A stretch of 64,000 nucleotides of DNA from Chryseobacterium pennae. GTDB lineage: Bacteria > Bacteroidota > Bacteroidia > Flavobacteriales > Weeksellaceae. The DNA lies in assembly GCF_003385515.1 (NCBI RefSeq), contig NZ_QNVT01000011.1:115213-179212 (forward strand), in the 5' to 3' direction. The notes below the pieces were generated by a model. That model saw nothing but the letters and a program-made list of their open reading frames with translations, was not told the origin of the DNA and did not search any database. A program made the translations under genes and the position numbers. Within the stretch, counting starts at the first letter, position 1. Every line of letters begins with the position of its first letter. Below are positions 36,297-44,742 of the stretch, in pieces.

Positions 36297-36767
36297 TTAT
36301 AAAATCTGAGCACTTTCTTTAATGCTGCTCATCACAAATATACTTTTCGTCTGTCCGATTCCCTCAATTTCCGATAGTTTATTAATAAAAAACTCATGAA
36401 ACTCATCCATATTCGGTGCCAGAATTTTTAGCATAAAATCAAAATCCCCACTGATGTTGTAAAACTCGACCACTTCTTTAAGTTTACCGACTTCTTCAAT
36501 GAATTTCCCAGCCGTTTTTTTATTGTGGAGATTCAGGGCAATCATACAGATAACCATCATTCCTTTATTCACTTTTTTACGGTCTACTACGGTCGTATAT
36601 TCCTTGATGATCCCTAGTTTTTCCATACGTTTAATACGCTCATGAGTAGGAGTGGGGCTGAGATTGATCCTGGCGGAAATATCACGGATGCTCATCTTCG
36701 CATCTTTCTGGAGAATTCGCAGAATCGAAAGGTCTTTTTCATCGGGAGTATAATTTTCTGTTGGCAT
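36297..36767 (-). CDS. Lrp/AsnC-family transcription regulator
   Basis: 156 residues. N-terminal winged HTH of the family (DLSILRILQKDAKMSIRDIS, then ARINLSPTPTHERIKRMEK) and a C-terminal RAM/AsnC effector domain (about 70-150, including FYNISGDFDFMLKILAPNM). Members usually bind amino acids and form octamers. It is divergent from the MFS exporter gene, with 142 bases between them, and may regulate it; exporter genes for amino acids or drugs are often next to Lrp-type regulators. The effector is unknown. Confidence 0.93.
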   Translation of the reverse strand: MPTENYTPDEKDLSILRILQKDAKMSIRDISARINLSPTPTHERIKRMEKLGIIKEYTTVVDRKKVNKGMMVICMIALNLHNKKTAGKFIEEVGKLKEVVEFYNISGDFDFMLKILAPNMDEFHEFFINKLSEIEGIGQTKSIFVMSSIKESAQIL

Positions 36768-36885
36768 TTGTTCTGTTTTATAGGGTTAATTTCTTTGTTT
36801 CAGTTGTTTTGTTCTTTTTATTATGTTTATTTAGTTTTATTGTTCCAAATTTAATGTAAAATTTTTAATTACGTTCTGTTAATTT

Positions 36886-36893
36886 TAATTTTG
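36886..36893 (+). promoter_or_regulatory. Putative -7 box of the MFS exporter gene
   Basis: TAATTTTG matches TAnnTTTG exactly and lies 16 bases before the ATG. The -33 position has TTTT rather than TTTG. Confidence 0.4.
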
Positions 36894-36909
36894 CAGGAAA
36901 TTTGAATAT

Positions 36910-38301
36910 ATGGATACAAGGAAAAATTTAATATTAATTTTAGCATCGGTGGGAACTTTTGTGGAGGCTTTGGATATTGCAATTATTAATTTAACCATTC
37001 CTTCTATTCAGGAACAGTTTAACATCAGTGCGGGAACCGTTCAGTGGTTGCAGACTCTGTATGTATTGTTTTTTGGTGGCTTTCTGATTATTGGAGGGAA
37101 ACTTTCCGATCAGATTGGAAGAAAGAAAATATTCTTATTGGGAGCACTGATTTTTATGCTGACCTCATTGGGGGCAGGTCTTTCAGAAAGCTTCAATGTG
37201 CTGGCTATATTCCGTGCTCTGCAGGGATTGGGAGCGGCGCTTGTGATGCCGGCAGCATTGTCTATTGTAACTAATACTTTCAGAGAAGAACAGGAAAGAA
37301 ATCGTGCGATTGGAATTTTCAGTTCTTTTGCTGCAATTGGTTCAGGAAGTGGTCTTTCCGTGGGTGGGATTATCAGTACCTATCTGAGCTGGCATTGGGT
37401 TTTCCTTATTAATGTTCCAATTCTTTTAATTACGTTAATCTTATCCTATTATTATTTACCAACAGATGAGAAAAATGAAACCGCACAAAAAACAGATCTT
37501 ATTTCCGGGATTTTAATGGTTGTAGGGCTTTTGAGTTTAACATACGGAACCCATGAATTGATTCATATTAAAGAACAGCCTTTTCTTGTAATAGGTTCAT
37601 TAATAGTTGCAGTATTGCTTTTAGTGATGGTATTCTTCAGATTGAGAACTGTTGCAGAGCCCTTATTTGATCTGAAATTATTCAGACATGGTTCATTGGT
37701 TGTTTCCAATGCAGCTTTCTTCATGCTGGGAGCATTTTTCATCGGGTTTTTATTCCTGATTTCATTAATGCTTCAGAAAGATATGAGCTATAGTGCAGCT
37801 TCAGCAGGATTAATGTTGGTTCCGTTTAGTGTTCTATCGGCTTTAACAGCTAAGTTTGTACTGCCTCATGTTTCCAAACGGTTGAGTTCATCTCAAATGG
37901 GTGTATTAGGTTGGGGTTTTATGCTGGCTGGTGGATTGCTGTTGTTAATTTCAGTGTATGCAGGGCATCCGTTAGCGATGGTTCTATTAGGAGCTGCGTG
38001 TATTTCAGGAATAGGAATGACGTTCTGTTTTACAGCACTTTCTGTGATGGGAATTCAGGATGTTGAGCCTTCCAACTACGGATTGGCATCAAGTTTGAGT
38101 TCTACAAGTTACTTCCTGGGAGCTGGGATCGGGCTGTCGTTCATGACTTTAATGAGTCAGGTTTTTCCTTCAGAATTTGCGGTTGGAAGCCTGAATTTGA
38201 TTGTACTGGTTAGCTATGCTCTTTTAGCCCTTGGAATGTTATTCTATTTTATATTGAAAAGCTTAAAAGTGAAACAGGCGGAAATGGCTGTTTCATCATA
38301 A
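36910..38301 (+). CDS. MFS drug exporter of the DHA2 (EmrB/QacA) type
   Basis: 463 residues with about 13-14 membrane segments. DHA2 signatures: an N-terminal segment with TFVEALDIAIINLTIPSI (motif D1), the loop motif GGKLSDQIGRKKIFLLG (motif A, about 60-76), RALQGLGAALVMPAALSI (motif B), and the motif C region GSGLSVGGIIS with the following WHWVFLINVP. Exports drugs or other small molecules by proton antiport across the inner membrane. Divergent from the Lrp/AsnC regulator, a likely controller. Substrate unknown. Confidence 0.9.
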   Translation: MDTRKNLILILASVGTFVEALDIAIINLTIPSIQEQFNISAGTVQWLQTLYVLFFGGFLIIGGKLSDQIGRKKIFLLGALIFMLTSLGAGLSESFNVLAIFRALQGLGAALVMPAALSIVTNTFREEQERNRAIGIFSSFAAIGSGSGLSVGGIISTYLSWHWVFLINVPILLITLILSYYYLPTDEKNETAQKTDLISGILMVVGLLSLTYGTHELIHIKEQPFLVIGSLIVAVLLLVMVFFRLRTVAEPLFDLKLFRHGSLVVSNAAFFMLGAFFIGFLFLISLMLQKDMSYSAASAGLMLVPFSVLSALTAKFVLPHVSKRLSSSQMGVLGWGFMLAGGLLLLISVYAGHPLAMVLLGAACISGIGMTFCFTALSVMGIQDVEPSNYGLASSLSSTSYFLGAGIGLSFMTLMSQVFPSEFAVGSLNLIVLVSYALLALGMLFYFILKSLKVKQAEMAVSS

Positions 38302-38372
38302 GCGGCCTTAAAATTACACAAACTATATGAGTAAGGAATCGGTGTTTAGGCATTGGTTCCTTTTTTTATTTT

Positions 38373-38403
38373 TTCGTGAGTTCATCCTTCTTTATTACTT
38401 TTG
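38373..38403 (+). promoter_or_regulatory. Promoter of the metallophosphoesterase gene
   Basis: TTCG (38373-38376), a 19-base spacer, and TACTTTTG (38396-38403), near-perfect for the Bacteroidota consensus. The ATG at 38408 lies only four bases further, so the mRNA is probably leaderless or nearly so. This supports 38408 over the upstream in-frame ATG at 38327. Confidence 0.6.
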
Positions 38404-38407
38404 TAGG

Positions 38408-39154
38408 ATGAGAATACAAATCATTAGTGATCTTCATCAGGAATTTGGACGAACTGAATTATGTTTTGACAATGCAGATGTTATTGTTTTGGCTGGTGAT
38501 GTTAATTTGGGAACTAAAGGAATTGAATGGATTAAAGAAACAATTCCTGGTAAGCCGGTGATTTATATTCTGGGAAACCATGAATATTATAAAGGCTCAT
38601 ATCCGAAGACTCTTCATAAAATAAAAGATGAAGCAGAAGGTTCCAATGTTTTTGTACTCGAAAATTCTTTTGTGGATATTGAAGGTGTCCGTTTTCATGG
38701 AACTACCTTATGGACCGATTTTTCCATCTTTGGAAACCCTGTGAAATATGGAATGATCTGTCAGCCGAAGATGAATGATTATAAAAAAATCAGACGCGAT
38801 CCATCTTATTCAAAAATGAGAACCATAGACACTTTCAAAATTCATCAGCTTTCAAAAGTATGGCTGCGGGAGAATCTTGAAGTTTCAAAAGAGCTTAAAA
38901 ATATTGTTGTTACTCACCATGCTCCCAGTATTCAGTCTGTACCGGAACATTATAAAGAAGATCCATTAACTTCAGCTTATGCTTCCAGCCTGGAAGATGT
39001 AATTCTTGAATATCAGCCATTATACTGGATTCATGGTCATATTCACACACCCTGCAGATATAGTATTGGGAAAACAGAAGTGATTTGTAACCCTCATGGT
39101 TATATTGATGAAAAGTACAATGGTTATGAGAAAGAACTAATTGTGGAAATATAA
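38408..39154 (+). CDS. Calcineurin-like metallophosphoesterase
   Basis: 248 residues, cytoplasmic. Metal-ligand motifs in order: ISDLHQEF (D-x-H), LAGDVNLG (GD), LGNHEYY (GNHE), VTHHAPS and HGHIHTP (GHxH). These make the dinuclear metal site of the calcineurin-like superfamily. It hydrolyses phosphomono- or diesters; the substrate is unknown. An upstream ATG at 38327 exists in frame, but the promoter lies inside that extension, so 38408 is preferred. Confidence 0.9.
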   Translation: MRIQIISDLHQEFGRTELCFDNADVIVLAGDVNLGTKGIEWIKETIPGKPVIYILGNHEYYKGSYPKTLHKIKDEAEGSNVFVLENSFVDIEGVRFHGTTLWTDFSIFGNPVKYGMICQPKMNDYKKIRRDPSYSKMRTIDTFKIHQLSKVWLRENLEVSKELKNIVVTHHAPSIQSVPEHYKEDPLTSAYASSLEDVILEYQPLYWIHGHIHTPCRYSIGKTEVICNPHGYIDEKYNGYEKELIVEI

Positions 39155-39237
39155 TATGGGGAAGGCTGGGTGTATCAAATAGGCTAAAGATGGGATTTAC
39201 CTGCTGGCTTTCTTGTTTTTCCAGCATTCTTGTGCTC

Positions 39238-39268
39238 TTTGCTTTTTTCCCTCTTTTCACTACCTTCG
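39238..39268 (+). promoter_or_regulatory. Promoter of the AraC-type regulator gene
   Basis: TTTG (39238-39241), 19-base spacer, TACCTTCG (39261-39268), one base off the consensus, ending 20 bases before the ATG at 39289. It lies inside the longest open frame, which therefore starts too early. Confidence 0.6.
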
Positions 39269-39288
39269 TACCTCATAACCCATTTCCT

Positions 39289-40215
39289 ATGGCTAAAAAA
39301 TCCCATAAAGAACTTCTCCAGAAACCTGATTTTGTTTCACAATTGGCTTTTGATGAATTATTACAGCAGGTAGAATTTGATCTCAGAGTCAAAGAGTTTG
39401 TGGTGATGGAAATTGACCGGGCGAATTATATCATAAAGCCTAATATCCCATACCGTTCAGATTATTTCTGTATTTTTCTTGTGCAGGAAGGAAGTGTTGG
39501 TTTTAGACTGGATGATAAAAATTACATGGTCTATAAAGGAGATATTGTTTTTTGTCCTATGGCTGAGACTTTCTGGGTAGATAATATTGCTATTGATTAT
39601 AATGCTAAATATATTTTCTTTTCGTTGGATTTTATTTCTGAGGCTGGTTTTAACTATAAATCCAATAATGTACTGAAGAGTTTGTCGTCAGATCCTACCC
39701 ATATCGTAAGGAATGAACCGGAGCTTTACAAAAGGTTACAGTTCTATTTTGATGAATTAAAGATGTTGAATAACAAAGAGAAAGATAATTATTATTTTAA
39801 TGAAATGATCTGGCATCACTTCTCGCTGGTTATTTATGAGATTGATAATTATTTCAAAAAAATCGAAAAACCACATTCGGTGACTCCTCGTGAAGATGAA
39901 CTTACTACCAGTTTTTTTAAACTTGTTCAGGAGCATTTCAAAGAGGAACATAATGTTCAGTTCTATGCAGACAAGTTGTTTATCAGTCGGAAGTATCTTA
40001 CCAAAGTTATCAATAAAACCATGTTCAAAACGCCACGGGATATTATTCATCAGGTATTGGCGGTAGAAGCAAGGTTATTGCTCAAGAACCCAAATCTTAA
40101 CGTGAATGAAGTGGCTGCAAAGCTTAGGTTCTCAGATCAGGCGTCTTTCAGTAAATTTTTCAAAAAGCACACTGGGAGAGCTCCATTAGAATACAGGAAA
40201 GATGATTTGTATTGA
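39289..40215 (+). CDS. AraC-family transcription regulator next to the efflux operon
   Basis: 308 residues from ATG 39289, chosen because a good promoter lies directly upstream. The N-terminal half is a cupin-like ligand domain (YRSDYFCIFLVQEGSVGFRL, then KGDIVFCPM). The C-terminal ~100 residues hold both AraC HTH motifs (VQFYADKLFISRKYLTKVIN; VNEVAAKLRFSDQASFSKFF) and the signature KKHTGRAPLEYRK. Four phased direct repeats lie between its stop and the efflux operon, so it very probably controls that operon in response to a small molecule. Activator versus repressor cannot be told. Confidence 0.9.
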   Translation: MAKKSHKELLQKPDFVSQLAFDELLQQVEFDLRVKEFVVMEIDRANYIIKPNIPYRSDYFCIFLVQEGSVGFRLDDKNYMVYKGDIVFCPMAETFWVDNIAIDYNAKYIFFSLDFISEAGFNYKSNNVLKSLSSDPTHIVRNEPELYKRLQFYFDELKMLNNKEKDNYYFNEMIWHHFSLVIYEIDNYFKKIEKPHSVTPREDELTTSFFKLVQEHFKEEHNVQFYADKLFISRKYLTKVINKTMFKTPRDIIHQVLAVEARLLLKNPNLNVNEVAAKLRFSDQASFSKFFKKHTGRAPLEYRKDDLY

Positions 40216-40235
40216 TAATCAATTAGTTGTATTTT

Positions 40236-40270
40236 AGGTGTCTTTTTGATAAAATAAGGTCTATTTTTGA
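40236..40270 (+). promoter_or_regulatory. Direct-repeat pair 1, candidate AraC operator
   Basis: AGGTGTCTTTTTGAT (40236-40250) and AGGTCTATTTTTGA (40257-40270), with starts 21 bases apart, about two helical turns, as AraC-family proteins require for a tandem dimer site. Confidence 0.55.
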
Positions 40271-40335
40271 TTTAAATTTTAGAAATATATTATTTAATTT
40301 GTCTATGAATGATATATCTCATGTTTTTTAAAATA

Positions 40336-40370
40336 AGGAGTCTTTTTGACAAAACAAGGAGTTTTTTGAA
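40336..40370 (+). promoter_or_regulatory. Direct-repeat pair 2, candidate AraC operator
   Basis: AGGAGTCTTTTTGAC (40336-40350) and AGGAGTTTTTTGAA (40357-40370), again 21 bases apart, and exactly 100 bases downstream of pair 1. It lies 47 bases before the first efflux gene, the usual position for an activator site next to a promoter. Confidence 0.6.
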
Positions 40371-40417
40371 TAAATCTATTGAATTTTTTTCGTTCGAATT
40401 TTGTGGCGAAAATTTAA

Positions 40418-41575
40418 ATGACTATAGTTATGCAAAGATTTTTTGTTCAAAAATCGACACTGCTTTTTCTTGCGCTCATCGCTTTGACGGGATGTAAGAA
40501 AAGTAACCAAAACCAAGCTTATCAGCAACAGGCACCAGAACTTCCTGTAGAAATAGTAAAACAAGGAGATGCTTCTGTCTCCAGAGAATATGCAGCAGCA
40601 GTTGAAGGGGTTTCCAATGTAGAGATCAGGCCTCAGGTAACAGGATACCTAAGTAAAATTTTTGTAGATGAAGGAGATTATGTAAGAGCCGGCCAGCCAT
40701 TGTTCAAAATTGAAGATAAGATATTCGCTGAGCAGATAAAAAGTGCACAGGCAGCACTGATTACGGCACAGGCAAATCTTTCCAGTTCTAAAATTGATCT
40801 GGACAGGAAAAAGGAACTTTTCAAAAATAAAATGGTTTCCGAAATCCAGGTGAAAGAAGCAGAAGCAGCTTATAATGCGGCAAGAGGAGCGGTAAGCCAA
40901 ACAACATCTTCTATTGAATCTGCAAAGATCAATCTTAATTTTTCTACAATTAAAGCTCCGGTAAGTGGATTTATCGGAAGATTCAACTATCGTTTGGGAA
41001 GTTTGATGACCCCTGGTAATCAGGAGCCCATTACCCTTTTGTCCGATATTCATCAGGTATATACGTATTTCAGTTTGAGTGAAAATGACTTTAATAATTT
41101 CCAGAAACAATATGTGGGAAGCAGCATTGAGGAGGTTATTAAAAATACTCCGGCAGTATCTCTATTGCTTTCCGGGGGTGAAAAGTACGCTGAAACAGGA
41201 AGGATAGATGCCGTTGAAGGGCAGTTTAACAAAACTACGGGTTCTATTACCTTAAGAGCAAAATTCAATAATCCGAATCATCTTTTGAGAAGCGGAAATA
41301 CCGGGAAGATCTTATTAGATCAGTTTTACAGCAATGTTGTATTACTTCCGATCGCTTCTACCAGAACGATTCAGGATAAAGTTTTTGTCTTCACGATCAA
41401 AAATGGAAAAGCAGAAATGCTTCCGGTAGAAGTGAATGGAAAAACGGGTGATCATTTCATCGTTTCCAAAGGCCTGAAAGCTGGAGATCAGTACATCGTT
41501 TCCGGTTTCGACAGACTGCAGCCGGGAACGCCTGTCGTGGCACAAAAGAAAAATGCTCAACAGAAAAAATCGTAA
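40418..41575 (+). CDS. RND efflux membrane fusion protein (periplasmic adaptor)
   Basis: 385 residues. A signal sequence ends in the lipobox LTGC (Cys26), so it is a lipoprotein anchored to the inner membrane. The biotinyl-lipoyl-like half motif VEIRPQVTGYLSKIFVDEGD (about 67-86), a coiled-coil hairpin (AQAALITAQANLSSSKIDLD and on to KEAEAAYNAA), and a beta-barrel/MP domain follow, as in AcrA/MexA. It links the RND pump to the outer membrane channel. An ATG at 40430 is a possible alternative start. Nine bases separate it from the RND gene: first gene of a three-gene operon. Confidence 0.95.
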   Translation: MTIVMQRFFVQKSTLLFLALIALTGCKKSNQNQAYQQQAPELPVEIVKQGDASVSREYAAAVEGVSNVEIRPQVTGYLSKIFVDEGDYVRAGQPLFKIEDKIFAEQIKSAQAALITAQANLSSSKIDLDRKKELFKNKMVSEIQVKEAEAAYNAARGAVSQTTSSIESAKINLNFSTIKAPVSGFIGRFNYRLGSLMTPGNQEPITLLSDIHQVYTYFSLSENDFNNFQKQYVGSSIEEVIKNTPAVSLLLSGGEKYAETGRIDAVEGQFNKTTGSITLRAKFNNPNHLLRSGNTGKILLDQFYSNVVLLPIASTRTIQDKVFVFTIKNGKAEMLPVEVNGKTGDHFIVSKGLKAGDQYIVSGFDRLQPGTPVVAQKKNAQQKKS

Positions 41576-41584
41576 GAAGAAATC

Positions 41585-44500
41585 ATGTTAAAGAAAATTA
41601 TAAAAAGACCCGTACTGGCCACGGTTATCTCCGTGTTGCTTGTTATTCTCGGGATCGTCGGTATGGTCAGCCTGCCGATTACAAAATTTCCGGACATTGC
41701 ACCACCTACTGTAATGGTAACGGCAGCATATCCCGGAGCTAATGCTGAAACGATTGCAAGATCTGTGGCTCCGCCATTGGAAAATGCCATCAATGGAGTG
41801 GAAAATATGGATTACATTACTTCTACAGCAAGTAATGACGGGACATTAAGTATTACTGTTATCTTTAAATTGGGAACAGATCCTGATCAAGCAGCCATCA
41901 ACGTTCAGAATAGGGTAGCACAGGTAACGAACCAGCTTCCTGCTGAGGTGATCCAGGCCGGAATTACCACTGTGAAGAGGCAGAACAGTATGATTGCAAT
42001 GGTTTCCCTGACGAGTAAAGATGGTTCTATGAATGATCTTTTTCTTGAGAACTATGCGAAAATTAATATTGTACCGGAACTGAAAAGGGTAAAAGGAGTA
42101 GGAGATGCCATGGTGTATGGGAATAAAGATTATTCTATGCGTGTATGGCTTGATCCGAATAGGCTTGCTTCCTATAATCTTACTCCATCCGATGTTTCCC
42201 GTGCGATTCAGACCCAAAACCTTGAAGCAGCACCCGGAAGATTAGGAGAGAGAAGTAAAGAAGTAATGGAATATGTCCTTCGATATAAAGGGAAATTCAC
42301 GGAACCTGAACAGTATGAAAATATTACCATTAAAGCGTTAAGCGACGGTTCTGTTTTAAAACTGAAAGATGTTGCCAAAGTAGAATTTGGAGCCTACAGC
42401 TATACGGTTTCATCTAACTTTAATAAGAAGGCTTCCGTAACGATGGCGATCTTCCAGATGGCTGGATCAAATGCGAATGAAGTGCAGATTGCTCTTCAGG
42501 AAAGAATGAAGGAACTGGAGAAATCATTTCCCGCAGGAATGGCTTACGAGATTCCGTATGCTACCAAAGAAGCTTTGGATCAGTCTATAGAACAGGTAAT
42601 TCATACCTTGATAGAAGCATTTATTCTTGTGTTCATTGTAGTATATATTTTCCTTCAGGATTTTAGATCAACATTAATCCCGGCTATTGCAGTACCGGTT
42701 TCGATTGTAGGAACATTCTTCTTTATGAAGATTTTTGGATTCTCAATTAATATCCTGACATTGTTTGCCTTAGTGCTCGCGATTGGTATTGTGGTGGATG
42801 ATGCAATTGTTGTGGTGGAAGCAGTTCATGCTAAAATGGAGCATAAAAAACTGAATCCAAGGGCAGCAACCATGTCTGCGATGAGTGAGATTACAGGAGC
42901 AATTGTTTCTATTACCCTGATTATGTCTGCGGTATTCGTTCCGGTGGCATTTATGAGTGGTTCCACAGGATTATTCTATCAGCAGTTTGCCTTAACGTTA
43001 GCCATTGCCATTGTGATTTCTGCGATCAATGCATTAACATTAAGTCCTGCTTTATGTGCTCTGTTCCTGAAACAGCATCACGGTGGTGCTCATGAAAAAA
43101 TGAACTTTAAAGACCGGTTTTTCGCTGGATTTAATGCAAGTTTTAATAAGTTGACATTCCGTTACGGAAAAGCAGTATTGTTCCTTTTAAAGAAAAAATG
43201 GATTGCAGTGGCAATGATTGTTGCTTTTGGAGGATTGTTTGCGTGGATGTCTATGACGACTCCAAAAGGATTTATTCCTGATGAAGATCAGAGTTTTATC
43301 ATTGTAACTGCTAATCTGGCTCCGGGAGCTTCTAAAGACAGAACCTCCAAGGTGGTTTCTGATACGGAAGATCTTTTGATGAAAAATCCAGCAGTAGATA
43401 AAGTGATTTCAGTAGATGGACTCAACTTATTCAGTGGTTCAATGTCTTCTTCAGCGGCTTCTATCTTTGTTAAATTAAAAAACTCAGGAAAAAGAGGAGC
43501 GGTCGACAATATTAATGATATTATCGGGCAGACGCAAGGAATACTTTCTAAGGATAAAAGAGCGAATTTCCTTGTGATCAATACACCAACAGTTGATGGT
43601 TTCGGGAATACGAGTGGTATGGAGCTTGTGCTTCAGGACCGTACCAATGGAGAACTTCAGAACCTTGGAAATATTTCCTACGGAATGATGGGTGCTTTGA
43701 TGCAGAGACCGGAAGTGGCAGTAGCATTTACCACTTTTGATGTTACCTATCCTCAGTTTGAAGTGCTTGTAGATGAAGTGAAATCGGCTCAGCTTGGTGT
43801 GAATGTTTCTGATGTATTGGGAGTGATGCAGGGATATTATGGAAGTATTCAGGCTTCAGATTTCAACAGATTCGGAAAATATTACAGGGTTTTGGTGCAA
43901 TCTACTCCGGAAATGAGACAGGATAAAGAATCTCTGAATGGTGTTTTCGTTAAAAATAATCTTGGACAAATGGTTCCTATCAATACTTTGGTGAGCTTAA
44001 AACAGACAACAGGAGCTGAGGTGGTAGACCGTTTCAATCTTTTCAATTCATCCAATTTAACAGTAATGGCGGCGCCGGGTTATAGTACGGGTCAGGCAAT
44101 GGCTGCTGTGGAAGAAGTAAGCAAGCAGGTACTTCCACCGGGATATACCTATGATTATAAAGGGATGAGCCGTGAAGAAGCAGGGTCCAGTTCGCAATCA
44201 GTGATGATTTTCGGGTTGTGTATTGTATTTGTATTCTTCCTTTTATCAGCACAATATGAAAGTTATATTCTTCCATTTGCTGTACTGATTGCTATTCCGG
44301 TAGGGTTGTCTGGAGTTTTTGTGGGAATTACTTTCGCAGAATTGTCTAATAATATTTATGTTCAGATTGCTCTGGTCATGTTGATCGGGCTTCTGGCAAA
44401 GAATGGTATTCTGATTGTGGAATTTGCCATTCAGAGACGAAGAGCAGGAAAAAGCCTTATTGCTTCAGCAGTAGAAGGAGCAAAAGCGCGTTTACGTCCG

Positions 44501-44725
44501 ATTCTGATGACCTCTCTGGCATTCATTACCGGATTGCTTCCATTGATTTTTGTAGTAGGTCCGTCTGCAATGGGTAACCATTCCATTGGATATGCTGCTA
44601 TTTCAGGGATGCTTTTTGGAACAATCTTAGGAATTTTTTTAGTTCCGGTACTTTTCGTGATGTTCCAGGCTTTGCATGAAAAAATCAACGGAAAGGTGGT
44701 AACAGATGCGGATTGGGAATATTAA
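41585..44725 (+). CDS. RND multidrug efflux transporter (HAE1 family, AcrB-like)
   Basis: 1046 residues, typical of AcrB/MexB. The N-terminus (MLKKIIKRPVLATVISVLLV) is the first of 12 membrane segments, followed by the porter domain with the family block PDIAPPTVMVTAAYPGA. The proton-relay aspartates are present in GIVVDDAIVVVE (Asp405-Asp406), and the relay Lys in LLAKNGILIVEFA near the end. The second half repeats the fold. It should export drugs, dyes or detergents as a trimer with the preceding adaptor and the following channel. No truncation or missing residue seen. Confidence 0.97.
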   Translation: MLKKIIKRPVLATVISVLLVILGIVGMVSLPITKFPDIAPPTVMVTAAYPGANAETIARSVAPPLENAINGVENMDYITSTASNDGTLSITVIFKLGTDPDQAAINVQNRVAQVTNQLPAEVIQAGITTVKRQNSMIAMVSLTSKDGSMNDLFLENYAKINIVPELKRVKGVGDAMVYGNKDYSMRVWLDPNRLASYNLTPSDVSRAIQTQNLEAAPGRLGERSKEVMEYVLRYKGKFTEPEQYENITIKALSDGSVLKLKDVAKVEFGAYSYTVSSNFNKKASVTMAIFQMAGSNANEVQIALQERMKELEKSFPAGMAYEIPYATKEALDQSIEQVIHTLIEAFILVFIVVYIFLQDFRSTLIPAIAVPVSIVGTFFFMKIFGFSINILTLFALVLAIGIVVDDAIVVVEAVHAKMEHKKLNPRAATMSAMSEITGAIVSITLIMSAVFVPVAFMSGSTGLFYQQFALTLAIAIVISAINALTLSPALCALFLKQHHGGAHEKMNFKDRFFAGFNASFNKLTFRYGKAVLFLLKKKWIAVAMIVAFGGLFAWMSMTTPKGFIPDEDQSFIIVTANLAPGASKDRTSKVVSDTEDLLMKNPAVDKVISVDGLNLFSGSMSSSAASIFVKLKNSGKRGAVDNINDIIGQTQGILSKDKRANFLVINTPTVDGFGNTSGMELVLQDRTNGELQNLGNISYGMMGALMQRPEVAVAFTTFDVTYPQFEVLVDEVKSAQLGVNVSDVLGVMQGYYGSIQASDFNRFGKYYRVLVQSTPEMRQDKESLNGVFVKNNLGQMVPINTLVSLKQTTGAEVVDRFNLFNSSNLTVMAAPGYSTGQAMAAVEEVSKQVLPPGYTYDYKGMSREEAGSSSQSVMIFGLCIVFVFFLLSAQYESYILPFAVLIAIPVGLSGVFVGITFAELSNNIYVQIALVMLIGLLAKNGILIVEFAIQRRRAGKSLIASAVEGAKARLRPILMTSLAFITGLLPLIFVVGPSAMGNHSIGYAAISGMLFGTILGIFLVPVLFVMFQALHEKINGKVVTDADWEY

Positions 44726-44742
44726 TTCAAATGATTTTAACA

